The notes beneath the pieces are model-generated. The model was given only the letters and a program-made list of their open reading frames with translations. It was not told the origin of the DNA and searched no databases. From positions 560,501 through 624,500 of the forward strand of contig OZ025666.1 in assembly GCA_964019335.1 (NCBI GenBank): a stretch of DNA of 64,000 bases. The letters are read 5' to 3'. A program made the position numbers and the translations under genes. Within the stretch, counting starts at the first letter, position 1. Each line of letters starts with the position of its first letter. Of this stretch, positions 31,201 through 40,700 are shown in pieces. This DNA comes from Diplonema japonicum (lineage: Eukaryota; Euglenozoa; Diplonemea; Diplonemida; Diplonemidae).

Positions 31201-32404
31201 GTCGGTCGCTCTCCTGCTGCATCTTCCTCGTCGCAACTCACCTTCGCTACAGACAGCTCGAAAGCTTCTGAATCGGGTTCTCAGTCTGCTGCCGCGTCTC
31301 CTTCGGTGTCTGCCTCACCATCTCCTTCTACATCTGCTTCACCATCTCCTTCCGCATCTGCCTCTCGATCTGCTTCTGTGTCTGATTCAGGTTCGCCCTC
31401 GGTGCAGTTCACCTACGCGCCGCCAACAAGCGCTTCTGCTTCCTCTCCAACGGCTTCTTCTTCGCTTGCGACCCCTCATCTCTTTGCTGCCTCTGCCGCG
31501 GAGCTATCCAACAAGTATGCAAAACTACGATTTTAAACACAACTACAGAAGCTCCCTCCTGTCACCGATATCACCCCAGGGCGATGCTACTTGGGACGAG
31601 GTAAGGGGCAAGGGCGTATAAACCACAAAACCCCTTAAAGAGCGACGACTGTTTGGATATGTTGGGGGAGGACGCCAAGGACGATGACGCAAGCATCCTG
31701 CCTGCTTTGGTGAAGGAAGAAGACATTGAAAAGCTCTTGAAGCTCCACCCGGAAAGCAAGGTGGCGAAGATGGCAACGTCGGTAGCGCAGTATCGTAACT
31801 GTGTGGCAGCTGCTCTTGGAGGAAAGAGGTCTGAGCAGTATTATGTAGAGGTGTGGGGGGTGGTAGTGGGGGAAAGGAAGCCGGTGTACTGCCATAGCGG
31901 GTACTTCTGTACCTTGGGAGGGACGGAGATGATGTTGCATGTGCTGGCTATCCCGGGTAGAAGCGGTGGTGAGAAGTACAAAGGAAAGCCCCCTATTGGA
32001 AAGATAGCTGTTGAAGGTTCAATGATGGAAGTGGTTGGGGACGTCAGCGTAGATGCGCTTCTTGAGGATTCGTCTATTCAGGTTTGTGTGCTTTTTAGTT
32101 TTTTTTTACCTCGTCCACACATAAACAGGATGGTTTCCATGCGTGCGTGCCCGTTCGCTTTGCTAAGAACAAAAAGCTGCAGAAGACCACTCTCTTCGTC
32201 CAGCTAGCATTCACAGACAGCAGCTCTACTCCTGTTGGCAGGCTGCACCCAGCTTCTGTCAGATTTGCGCTTTTCCCTGATCCCTCGTCTCTTCATGCTT
32301 CATCTCGTGCCCTTCTTAACCAGCGTAAGCTGCCCCTTCATCCTACACTTATCCACCTTTCGTCTCATAGTGCAAGGCATGCCCTGCAGTTCTATCCCCC
32401 GTGA
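28246..32404 (+). CDS. NHL-repeat protein with two p25-alpha-like regions
   Basis: Exons are 28246-31514, 31549-31600, 31641-32081 and 32129-32404, giving 1345 residues. NHL propeller blades fill ~1-330 (CIADTGNHMVRVA, VTDTGNHSLRLI, LVADKNNSRIRAI, FIADARGVYMV). Two helical segments resemble TPPP/p25-alpha domains: ~415-520 (VFSKWATSS...TQWLRLLGHC...FPVFCHALAKLA) and ~545-680 (FKWFVSKH...WLAFLRKFRIMPDL...FPEFLDAI). A Ser/Pro/Ala repeat region is at ~1005-1078. The C-terminal 240 residues are unrecognised. Start: the first ATG behind CTTTTCCAAAG. Joining at 31601-31640 (GTAAGG...TTAAAG) keeps the frame; if that intron is not real, the gene would stop at 31621 and a separate gene would start at 31659, only 37 bases on. 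Such domains suggest a flagellar or cytoskeletal scaffold, which is inference. Confidence 0.72.
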
Positions 32405-33012
32405 TGCGTGTTAGAGTTTTATTTAAGATTCTTTTAGATACAAAATATTGTGTGTTTTTTTATCGCCCCCCCCCCGCCATTTTTGCTGCTTCCCTTCTCC
32501 CTTGTTTACGTTGGGACGGAGAAAAGAAAAAGAGGGGAAGGGAGACATCCTATTGCTGGTAATAATATAGCTATTATCATGCATAGCGCGTTATTTCGAA
32601 AACAGCACTCAATAGCGCTACGTGGCGTCACATAGCAACGTTGCTATTATTTTTTTGAACTGAAATGTTTGGCACTATGCTGGCTTTTTTTTGGCCCCAA
32701 AATTGATTTTTTTGAAAGCGTTTTCCTAGGCTTCTAATAGTGCCTTTTTATCTAGAAGCCCATCCCCACGCAATTATGTCTGAGCACCCTTTATCCCTTT
32801 TATTCATCCACGGCCGCCCAAATGTTTTTTTAAGACCAAAAGAAGGCGTCATTGATCACGTTATAACGCGCTATGTGTATTATAATTTTTCTTTTTTTTC
32901 TTTTGATATTTCTATCTCTGTACCGGCGACTTTTTTTTTTTTCTTTTGCTTTCCTCAACAAAAAAAAGAAAAAGAAAAGCACAAGAAAAGAACAAAGAGA
33001 GAATAATAAGAG
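32405..33012. other. Intergenic with a palindrome-rich segment
   Basis: The flanks are homopolymer runs. The middle (32560-32880) is unusual for its short palindromes and a 13-base inverted repeat, described separately. No gene seen. Confidence 0.6.
32582..32875. repeat. Possible small fold-back element
   Basis: CATAGCGCGTTAT at 32582-32594 is the exact reverse complement of 32863-32875, and the similarity extends weakly outward (TATTATCATG versus TATAATACA). Between them lie perfect palindromes TAGCGCTA at 32613-32620 and ATAGCAACGTTGCTAT at 32632-32647. It could be a MITE-like remnant. I cannot see a target-site duplication. Confidence 0.4.
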
Positions 33013-34682
33013 ATGTCAGGTTTTGCGAATCAGAAAGGTACATCAAAGACCGGTGTGGATCACGACAAGGAGGCAGGGAAGAGGAGAGATGTGGCGGTAA
33101 CTCTGCGTCAGAAGAAGAAGGAGGAATTGCTTAGGGAGAAGAGGAGAAAGGAAAAGGAGGAACCTGAGTCTGATCAGCATGACATGGAGGAGAGTCACGA
33201 GGCGCAGAAGCAAAAGCTTCCGAGTCTTGCGAAGGACCTGTACGCGGGAACACCAGCAGAGCAGTACTTTGCCACACTGACGATTAGAAAGCTTCTATCC
33301 GCTGAGCACAACCCACCTATTGACAATGTGATAAACGAGAACTGCGTCCCGAAGCTTGTCGAGTTCCTCAAGCTGGACGAGCACCAGAACCTGCAGTTTG
33401 AAGCGTCCTGGGCGCTCACCAACATCGCTAGCGGTACCTCTGAACACACCCTCGTCGTTATTCACTCAGGTGCCGTGCCTGAGTTCATCAGGCTTCTTGG
33501 CAGCTCCTCAGAGGACGTGCGGGAGCAGTCTGTCTGGGCGCTGGGCAACATTGCGGGCGACTCTGCCAAATGCCGTGACCTCGTCCTCAGCCACCAGATC
33601 CTTCAAGCACTTCTCAAGATCATCCACTCGGACCCTAAGATCACCACCCTTAGGAACGCCACTTGGTGCCTGTCCAACCTCTTCCGTGGTAAGCCCATCC
33701 CTGCCTTCGAAATGATCGAGCCTGCCCTCAACACCCTCGCCCAGCTCGTCCACCACACTGACGACGAAGTGGTCGCAGACGCCTGCTGGGCCGTCAGCTA
33801 CGCGAGCGACGGTCCCAACGAAAGGATCGAAGCCGTTCTGAACCTCAACCTCGTCTCGAGGCTCGTTGCCCTGCTGGGCATGCACCAGTTCACCATCCTC
33901 TGCCCCGCCCTGAGGACCATCGGGAACATCGTCACCGGTAACGACCAACAGACGCAGAAGGTACGCCATATTGGAAATAATAAAAAAGAAAAAAAAAAAA
34001 AAAACACAGATGCTTGACGCAGGCATCCTGCCCAGCCTCTGCTCGCTGATGAACCACTCGAAGAGGAACGTGAAGAAGGAGTGCTGCTGGGCAATTAGGT
34101 AAGTTAAAGAAAAAAAAAGGGGGAATGTAATTTTATTTCTCTCTTAGCAACATCACTGCCGGAACAAAGCCGCAGATCCAGGCTGTGATCGATGCAGGGC
34201 TGTGCCCGTTGATCGTAAAGGCATTGGACGCGGCGGAGTTCGAAGTGAAGAAGGAGGCGATGTGGGCGATTTCGAACCTAACGAACGGTGGGACTAAGGA
34301 GCAGATCTACCAGGTGGTGTCGGCAGGGTGCATTCCCCCGATGAAAGCTTTCTTGGAGATCCAGGACGCAAGACTGCTGGCTGTGGTGTTAGAGGGGCTG
34401 GAAAACATCCTCGCATCTGGCGTGGACATGGTAAAGGTATGAAGTTCAATTCTGCCTCTTTTTAAAATACTGCAGGAGCACGGTGGGACTAACGAGTACG
34501 TGCAGGCACTGAAGCTCTGCGGCGGCTTGGATGCCATTGAGGTCCTCCAAGCGTCGCAGAACGACGACGTCTATCAGAAGGCTGTCTCCATCATCAAAAA
34601 CTACTTCGAGGAAGATATGGAAAAGGAGCCTGTGAGCGAGAATCCCTTCACCCACCAGCCCACCCAGCAATTCAGCTTTTAG
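33013..34682 (+). CDS. Importin subunit alpha (karyopherin alpha)
   Basis: Exons are 33013-33960, 34010-34098, 34148-34436 and 34476-34682; 510 residues, the usual length. It is the adaptor that binds nuclear localisation signals and, through its N-terminal importin-beta-binding region, importin beta. That basic region is seen at about 22-52 (GKRRDVAVTLRQKKKEELLR). Ten armadillo repeats follow with the signature Trp-Ala-Leu-x-Asn motifs that line the NLS groove (EASWALTNIASG, EQSVWALGNIAGD, NATWCLSNLFRG, DACWAVSYASDG, KEAMWAISNLTNGG). The C-terminus QQFSF is typical of the export-factor-binding tail. The three introns are 49, 49 and 39 nt; the first ends in an A-tract plus CACAG. Confidence 0.95.
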
Positions 34683-34752
34683 ACAAAAAAAAAAAAAGAA
34701 TAGAATATTCCTCTCCCTCCCCCGTTCTAAAGAAAAATATTCATATTCATTT

Positions 34753-34786
<34 letters not shown>

Positions 34787-35738
34787 CTAACCCATGGGAT
34801 CAATTTTTTTTTTTCCGTATGTTGTCTTCTGTTTTTTTTTTTTTCTTTGTGCTACAGCTGCTCTTGTGTTTTTTTTTTTTTCCCTTTCCGGTTACGAATG
34901 GCAGGAGAGAGGAAAAATGGGGGACCCCGGTAACAGGGAATCATCGATGATGAGTTGAGATAAGATTGTACGCAATTCTCAACTGCTGATGGACATGGGG
35001 GATGGGGCGGAGAATCTAAAAGAAAGAATGGAAAGAACAAGACAGAAGAAGAAAAAAAACGACAATTTTTTTTTGGGGGGGAAAAGAACTTAGAATTTTT
35101 TTGATTGTAAATAGGGAGAGGTGGCTTTTCAGAGGAAATGCTATTAATTTTTCTTTACAATTTACTCTGTCTCTGAATAGGAGGGTGTGGTAAAGGTTTT
35201 ATTTTATTCCCTTTCGTAGATTCATTTCCCCCCCTCCCACCCTTTTTTTTTATATTTCTCTGAAGGTCTCCCCTAAGTGCGCGCAGAAAAGAAAAGAATA
35301 TAAAGAAGATAAAATGTATCTTTCCTACCCTCAACACAGACCCGGGACCCCGGTTAGCCCTAACATGTTTTAATTCCCCACCCTCCCACCCTCCCACCTG
35401 GGACACACAAGGTCATATAAGAAAATAGGATGGACCTGAGAACGAACTTCTCGGGATTGTTTTCTTTTCTCTTTCTCTCCTCCGGCTATTTTCCCCCGTT
35501 GCCACCTTTTTTTTTTTTTTTTTTTTTTTTTTGCAGTACAAACAAGAGAGCACAGAAACACAACAACGCCCCCCTCCCCCCTCCCCCGGCACCACCCACC
35601 CACTCCGGTATTTTTTTTCCTCCTCATTTATTTTTTTTTTGTTTTATTCTTATCATATAGTGTCCCCCCCCCCCCTCTCCCCCCGGGATCTTTTTTATTT
35701 ACCCAAAAAAAAAGAACGAGAGAAAATAAAAATACAAT
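34683..35738. other. Intergenic, homopolymer-rich
   Basis: Long T-runs (about 34763-34782 and 35509-35532), A/G-rich and C-rich tracts, and a few mixed patches (34900-35010, 35320-35450). No gene or RNA recognised. Confidence 0.6.
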
Positions 35739-36551
35739 ATGCCCGCTCGGCCACGCGGAGTGGACTTGGAAAAAGAAGCAAGTAAGCGAAAGAGGTCCAC
35801 GGTGAGCCTGCGGCAACAGGCACGAGATGCCCGAGTACAAAGAGCACGTGAAGAAGAAGAAGACATGGCATCCGCACTCGCGAAGTTCAAGGAAGGAATG
35901 CACAACGGAGGACTCCACCCAAAGGACATGATAAACATCATAGCAAGACACGTCGATGCAGAGGAGGACGAGGTCGAAGAGATCGTCCAATGTGGTGGGA
36001 TAGTATACCTCAAGGCAGCATTGGAGAGCCCCGACAACACGCTGGCAAAGGATGCAGTATGGGCTCTTGGGAACATCATGGCCAGTGGGGTACAGTATGT
36101 CAACATGGTATATGACGCAGAGGTGTTGCCCTGCATTGTAAATGTCCTTGCCAAGGGCCCATTCACCGCCAGAAAGGAAGCTATCTGGGCACTTTATAAC
36201 CTCACTGAAGAAGGGCAAGGCCACCATGTGGACGCAATCGTCCACCTCGGTGCTATCCCGCACCTCCTGGAGCTCCTCACCGTCCCTGATATCACGGCCA
36301 TCACCCCATCGCTTTCTACCCTCTACAACATTCTTTGGTGGGGAGCATCATGTGACCATGACCGGTACAAGTACAAGAATATCTTCGATAGCCTTGGAGG
36401 CTACGACACTGTGGACAGGCTGCAGGACCATAGAAGTGCTGACGTCGCTGAAGAGGCATCACGGATAGCAGACGCGCTGATCTTGCAGGACCGGGAACAG
36501 ACACAACATTCTGACGGGGCGCTTCTTGCCCCGGGACAGTTCTGCTTTTAA
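35739..36551 (+). CDS. Half-size importin-alpha-like armadillo protein
   Basis: The product is 270 residues. The N-terminus has a basic region like an importin-beta-binding segment (KRKRSTVSLRQQARDARVQR, ~16-35). About four armadillo repeats follow, two with the NLS-groove type motif (KDAVWALGNIMASG, KEAIWALYNLTEEG), and the end is GQFCF, echoing the QFSF end of the neighbouring full-length importin alpha. It has roughly half the usual number of repeats, and no missing exons are obvious since the frame is continuous. It may be a shortened duplicate with a special cargo or regulatory role. The two genes are divergent at the DNA level, so the split is not recent. Confidence 0.82.
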   Translation: MPARPRGVDLEKEASKRKRSTVSLRQQARDARVQRAREEEEDMASALAKFKEGMHNGGLHPKDMINIIARHVDAEEDEVEEIVQCGGIVYLKAALESPDNTLAKDAVWALGNIMASGVQYVNMVYDAEVLPCIVNVLAKGPFTARKEAIWALYNLTEEGQGHHVDAIVHLGAIPHLLELLTVPDITAITPSLSTLYNILWWGASCDHDRYKYKNIFDSLGGYDTVDRLQDHRSADVAEEASRIADALILQDREQTQHSDGALLAPGQFCF

Positions 36552-36656
36552 GAAGAAAAAAAGAGTTTTCGTTCTTCTTTTTTTATTTGAGAACGCAAAA
36601 AAAGGGAAGCCCCCTCCACAGGAAGGTGGAGGGGAAGGAGAATAACAAAAGGAAAG

Positions 36657-37700
36657 ATGGAAGGCGGTACACAAACACTGCAGCTTCAGAAGCTCCAGAA
36701 GCGTGAGCAGCTTGAAAGCAGAATGGTGCACGGGTGGATATCCGACGAAAAGATGAAGGAGATCGAAAGACGCGGGATGGCGTTGATCCCTCCTCTCAAC
36801 TGGGAGAATCCTGGAAGGGGTTTAGACATCGTCCCCAGTGATGAAGACATCGAGGCGTACCTGAAGTGGTTCTTCACAGCAATGGGGATGCCTGTGGAAG
36901 GTGCCAAGGATAGAGACAGGCACTTTGCAAGGGACGCGTTGATGTTTGGACTCCCCGCAAGGTGGTACTGCTTCAGGATGGTCCACGAGGAAGGGTGTCC
37001 GTTGTTCTACTACAACTTCCACACCGGCGAGAGTCTGTGGACCCCGCCGCACGGGCTTCGCACACACGCAGAGGCGTATGAAAGGCTTTTGAGATATTAC
37101 AAAATCGAAGCCTCCGCCCCTTCCCAGGAGGAGGCCATTGACTCCTCGCACGAAGATTTGATATCAGCAGCATGGGAAGAACGAGGAGAACCACGCTTAG
37201 TTAATCAGAATCACCCAGAGCCTGCTCCCATCCGTGCTGTTGAGGAGCCAAGTTGCTCTTACATGGAACGGGTTGCGAAGGGTGTCGGGGTGTGCATGCT
37301 GGCGGGAGCGGGGTTGGGTGCTGTCACTGGTGTGTTGCTGATGCACAGTGCGATATCCGGGGCTGCAGTTGGTGCCTTTTCAGGCATTGGTGTGATGGTA
37401 GTCCAGCAGGATAGAGAACAGACAGCAGGCTATCCTACCCGTCACTCGGAAGCCCCTCGAAACGCAGGTGCAGAACACCTCCCACATAATCCCCAACCTG
37501 AGGAAAAGACCTATTACACAATCAATAACGGTCTCAAGACACGACACAGCATTCGCGAGAACGACGATGCAAGCGGCAGAATTGTCTGGACCGAAGGTGG
37601 CGGTGCCATCCCTCTCTCCTTTGCCTACATCACCAACGGTGCTACTTACCACACATCGCAGTACACTGAACACGAGAACATAGCTTCTGATACTCACTGA
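36657..37700 (+). CDS. WW-like domain protein with a Gly-rich membrane segment
   Basis: The product is 347 residues. A WW-like segment lies at about 102-131 (WYCFRMVHEEGCPLFYYNFH, then TGESLWTPP), with both Trp and the central Tyr pair present, resembling the WW-like unit of some centrosomal/ciliary proteins (CEP164 type) as well as ordinary WW domains. The region before it (EDIEAYLKWFFTAMGMP) fits that CEP164-like layout. A Gly/Ala-rich hydrophobic stretch at ~203-246 (AGAGLGAVTGVLLMHSAISG) looks like a glycine-zipper membrane segment. The C-terminal 100 residues are hydrophilic. A ciliary role is an inference. Confidence 0.72.
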   Translation: MEGGTQTLQLQKLQKREQLESRMVHGWISDEKMKEIERRGMALIPPLNWENPGRGLDIVPSDEDIEAYLKWFFTAMGMPVEGAKDRDRHFARDALMFGLPARWYCFRMVHEEGCPLFYYNFHTGESLWTPPHGLRTHAEAYERLLRYYKIEASAPSQEEAIDSSHEDLISAAWEERGEPRLVNQNHPEPAPIRAVEEPSCSYMERVAKGVGVCMLAGAGLGAVTGVLLMHSAISGAAVGAFSGIGVMVVQQDREQTAGYPTRHSEAPRNAGAEHLPHNPQPEEKTYYTINNGLKTRHSIRENDDASGRIVWTEGGGAIPLSFAYITNGATYHTSQYTEHENIASDTH

Positions 37701-37798
37701 GAATTGTATTGTAAAAGAATTTCTTTCCGAGCAGTTTCAACAGGAAGAAAAACAGAGGAGCGGTTGGGAAGAGAATAAAAAAAGGGGGGGGGAGCAAA

Positions 37799-40700
37799 AT
37801 GAAGACGCAAACCCTGGTGCTGTTTGGGATCATATTAGGGTTCCTCTGCTTTGGTTACACGCAGTTCGCCGGTAAGGGCGATCAGAATGCGGAGCTGGGT
37901 TTTGCAGTCTCGAAGATACAAGGTATGGTTCTTACTTTTGACCTGTCGACCTGAATTAACAGCGTTGAAGAAGGAACTAGAAGGAGCGAACACCGCGTCC
38001 AGCAAGTTTCAGGAAGAGTCCATGAGAATGAAACATGAGGCAGATGCTGTTAGGGTATGCCGGGGGAGTTTAATGTTCAAATCTCACTAGGAATCGAAGA
38101 CATCGCTGGAGGTCGAAATCGGGCCTCTTCGGATACTGCAGGTGGAGCAGCAGAAGGCTGCGGTATGTTCGCTAGCGGTAACAGGTTCTGGAAACCATTT
38201 TATTTACAGAGTGAATTGGAAGAAGCGAAGTCAGAGATTAAGAAATTAAATAAGAAGCTACAAGACACCGAGACCCTTGTTGATCAAGAGAAGCTGGTCA
38301 GCAAGAAATCCGAGGACGCCCTTGAGGACCTCTGGGTATGCTGCCCCATCAACACACCACTGTACAGGTGACGCACAACAGTACAAAGGAGAACCTACGC
38401 ATTCTGATGTCCGGCGTCAGCGCCGACACAAGGAAGCAGTCTGAGTGTGAAGCCAAGACTTCCGAGCTAGAGCGTTCCCTCGGCACCGCCCATACAGTGC
38501 AGACTAAGCTCAACGCCGAGGTTCAATCTGAGGCAGAACGTGCCAAGGACTTTGAAGACAAGTACTTCGCTGTGAAGTCCGACCTTGCCGTCGTTGCAAA
38601 GGAGAACGCTTTTCTCAAAAACAGAATCGAGATCTTCGAGGCGGAGGCCGACCGCCACGTCTTGAAGGGCGACAGGCAGACACGCCGCAAGAACCTCATT
38701 GAAGAAGAGAAGCAACGCGCCCTCAACAGAGCCCTCGACCCAGACCTCGCGAAGCCCATTGAGGCAGTTACGTGGAACATTGCCGCTGTGAACAACAACC
38801 CTTTCGAGTACTGGATCTCCGGTACAGAGGAGTACAACAAGCTGATGGACAACGTTGCCAACTTCATCACGTCGCCTGGGGAGCTGGACATCCCTGTTTC
38901 GAAGGTGTTCACGCAAGACATGTGGGAGGACTTAAAGCAGACGATGAAGCAAATCGGGTGGGAAGGAGTGGACAAAGTGGGTACTCTGTGGGAAGAGAAC
39001 TACAAGGGAAGGCGCATCATCTCGGAGCTGATGAAGGATGCCTCCATTGGGAAGAAGCGATTGGCGTCGATGCCTGACCGTGTTACCAACACCATTGTCA
39101 CGACTACAGGCCTCGCCATGCGACCCACTGTCATCAACTGCTACGAGGGGAGCATCGCACAGATGGACAAGTGGTGGAGTGCATGGAAGAAGTTCATGTT
39201 CTCGCGTGAACTGGAAGTCATCGGAAGGAGGAAGAAGAGGGAGAAGAAGTTTGGATACGAACTCTTGAAGTCCATCAAGCGTGCTAAGTACCCTGCGGTG
39301 ACAGAAGAGGAAGAGGCGATCAGTTTACCTTTACAGACATTGGTAGGGGCCATATTTGATGCTATTCTGGTCCACATTATGAACCATGCCGCCCCCAATG
39401 TATGGGAGGACATTCGGGCTGAGATGTGCGACAAACTGAACAAGGGCAAGAACGATCGTGTCGTTGGCATTATTGCGAACACATACAACACGGCCAATGC
39501 TGTGTTCCTGCAAGAGGTGTCGGGTGACTTCGAGAAGGCGGTCAAGAAGTCTGAGATTCTGGACACCTTTGAGGTGTACCTCTCTGAGAAAGCTGATGAT
39601 GCGCGTAACCAGAACTCTGTAATCTTGCTGAGCAAGGGGACATATAAGCACATCGAGGAGGTGACAGAGCTCATTGTGCAGGAGATGCCTCCTGGCACAG
39701 TCGCCAACGGAGACCTTCTTGCGATCACTTGCGAAACTAGAGAAGGTGTTCCTTACCTCTTTGCCTCCTTCCACGGTGACACAAACGGCCTCGCCACGAT
39801 CCCTGTGGTGGAGGCGATGCACAAGTACGCCTCGTCATTGACAATGCCCCACAAGCTTGTTTTCGGAATGGATGCGAACACATACCAGCACCCATCCCCG
39901 GACCAGCAGGGCTTGGAGAGCTTTGCAAAGTTCTACGTCAGCAAGAACCTCACAACATGCTACGGCGACAACCCGAACCCTGCGAACTACACTACGTTCC
40001 ACGCCAGGACACACTTGCAGACGCAGTTGAACAAGGCAGTTGCTATCAAGGACAGGGATGAGCTCGGGGACAAGAACCCCAAGGACAACATCATGTTCTT
40101 CAAGAAGGACTTTGTGACTGTTTCCACTACCAAGGACAACACGGGCGAGAAGTTGTACAAGGAGGGAATGGTGTTCCCCACCCTGACCTTCCCTTCGGAC
40201 CACGGCATCACAAGCACTGTCATGAAGTACCCGTCGCAGGCGGACATCAGGAAGTTGGAACAAGCAAAGAACAACGAGAAGGTCGCGAAGACGAGGAGTT
40301 TCATGGAAGTCGTTAGCTGGAACGTGGCCAGCATGACGGAGAACCCGTTCGAGTACTGGATGTCTGGGTCAGAGAGCTACAACAAGATCATGGACAACGT
40401 AGCTAGTTTGCTGGTGTCGCCGAGTGACTTCAACGTCCCCGTGAAGAAGGTGTTCACACAAGACATGTGGGAGGAACTTCGCTCTGCGATGAAGGCGACC
40501 GGCTGGAAGGGAATCGACGAAGTGACGAGCATCTGGGAAGGATACCGAGAGAAGAGGATCATTACAGGGATCCTACTCGATAGGACGCTCATCGACAAGA
40601 AGCTCATCATCGGGTTCGACCAGATGACGAACACCCTGAACCATGGAGACGAGGTGCTAATGAGGCCGTCCGTTATCAACTGCTACGAGGGTAGCCTTGA

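Noticed and set aside
35739..36551. Reading the half-size importin gene as an extra exon set of the full-length importin alpha
   Set aside because: The upstream gene already ends in a complete C-terminus, and the second has its own basic N-terminus and leader 1 kb away.
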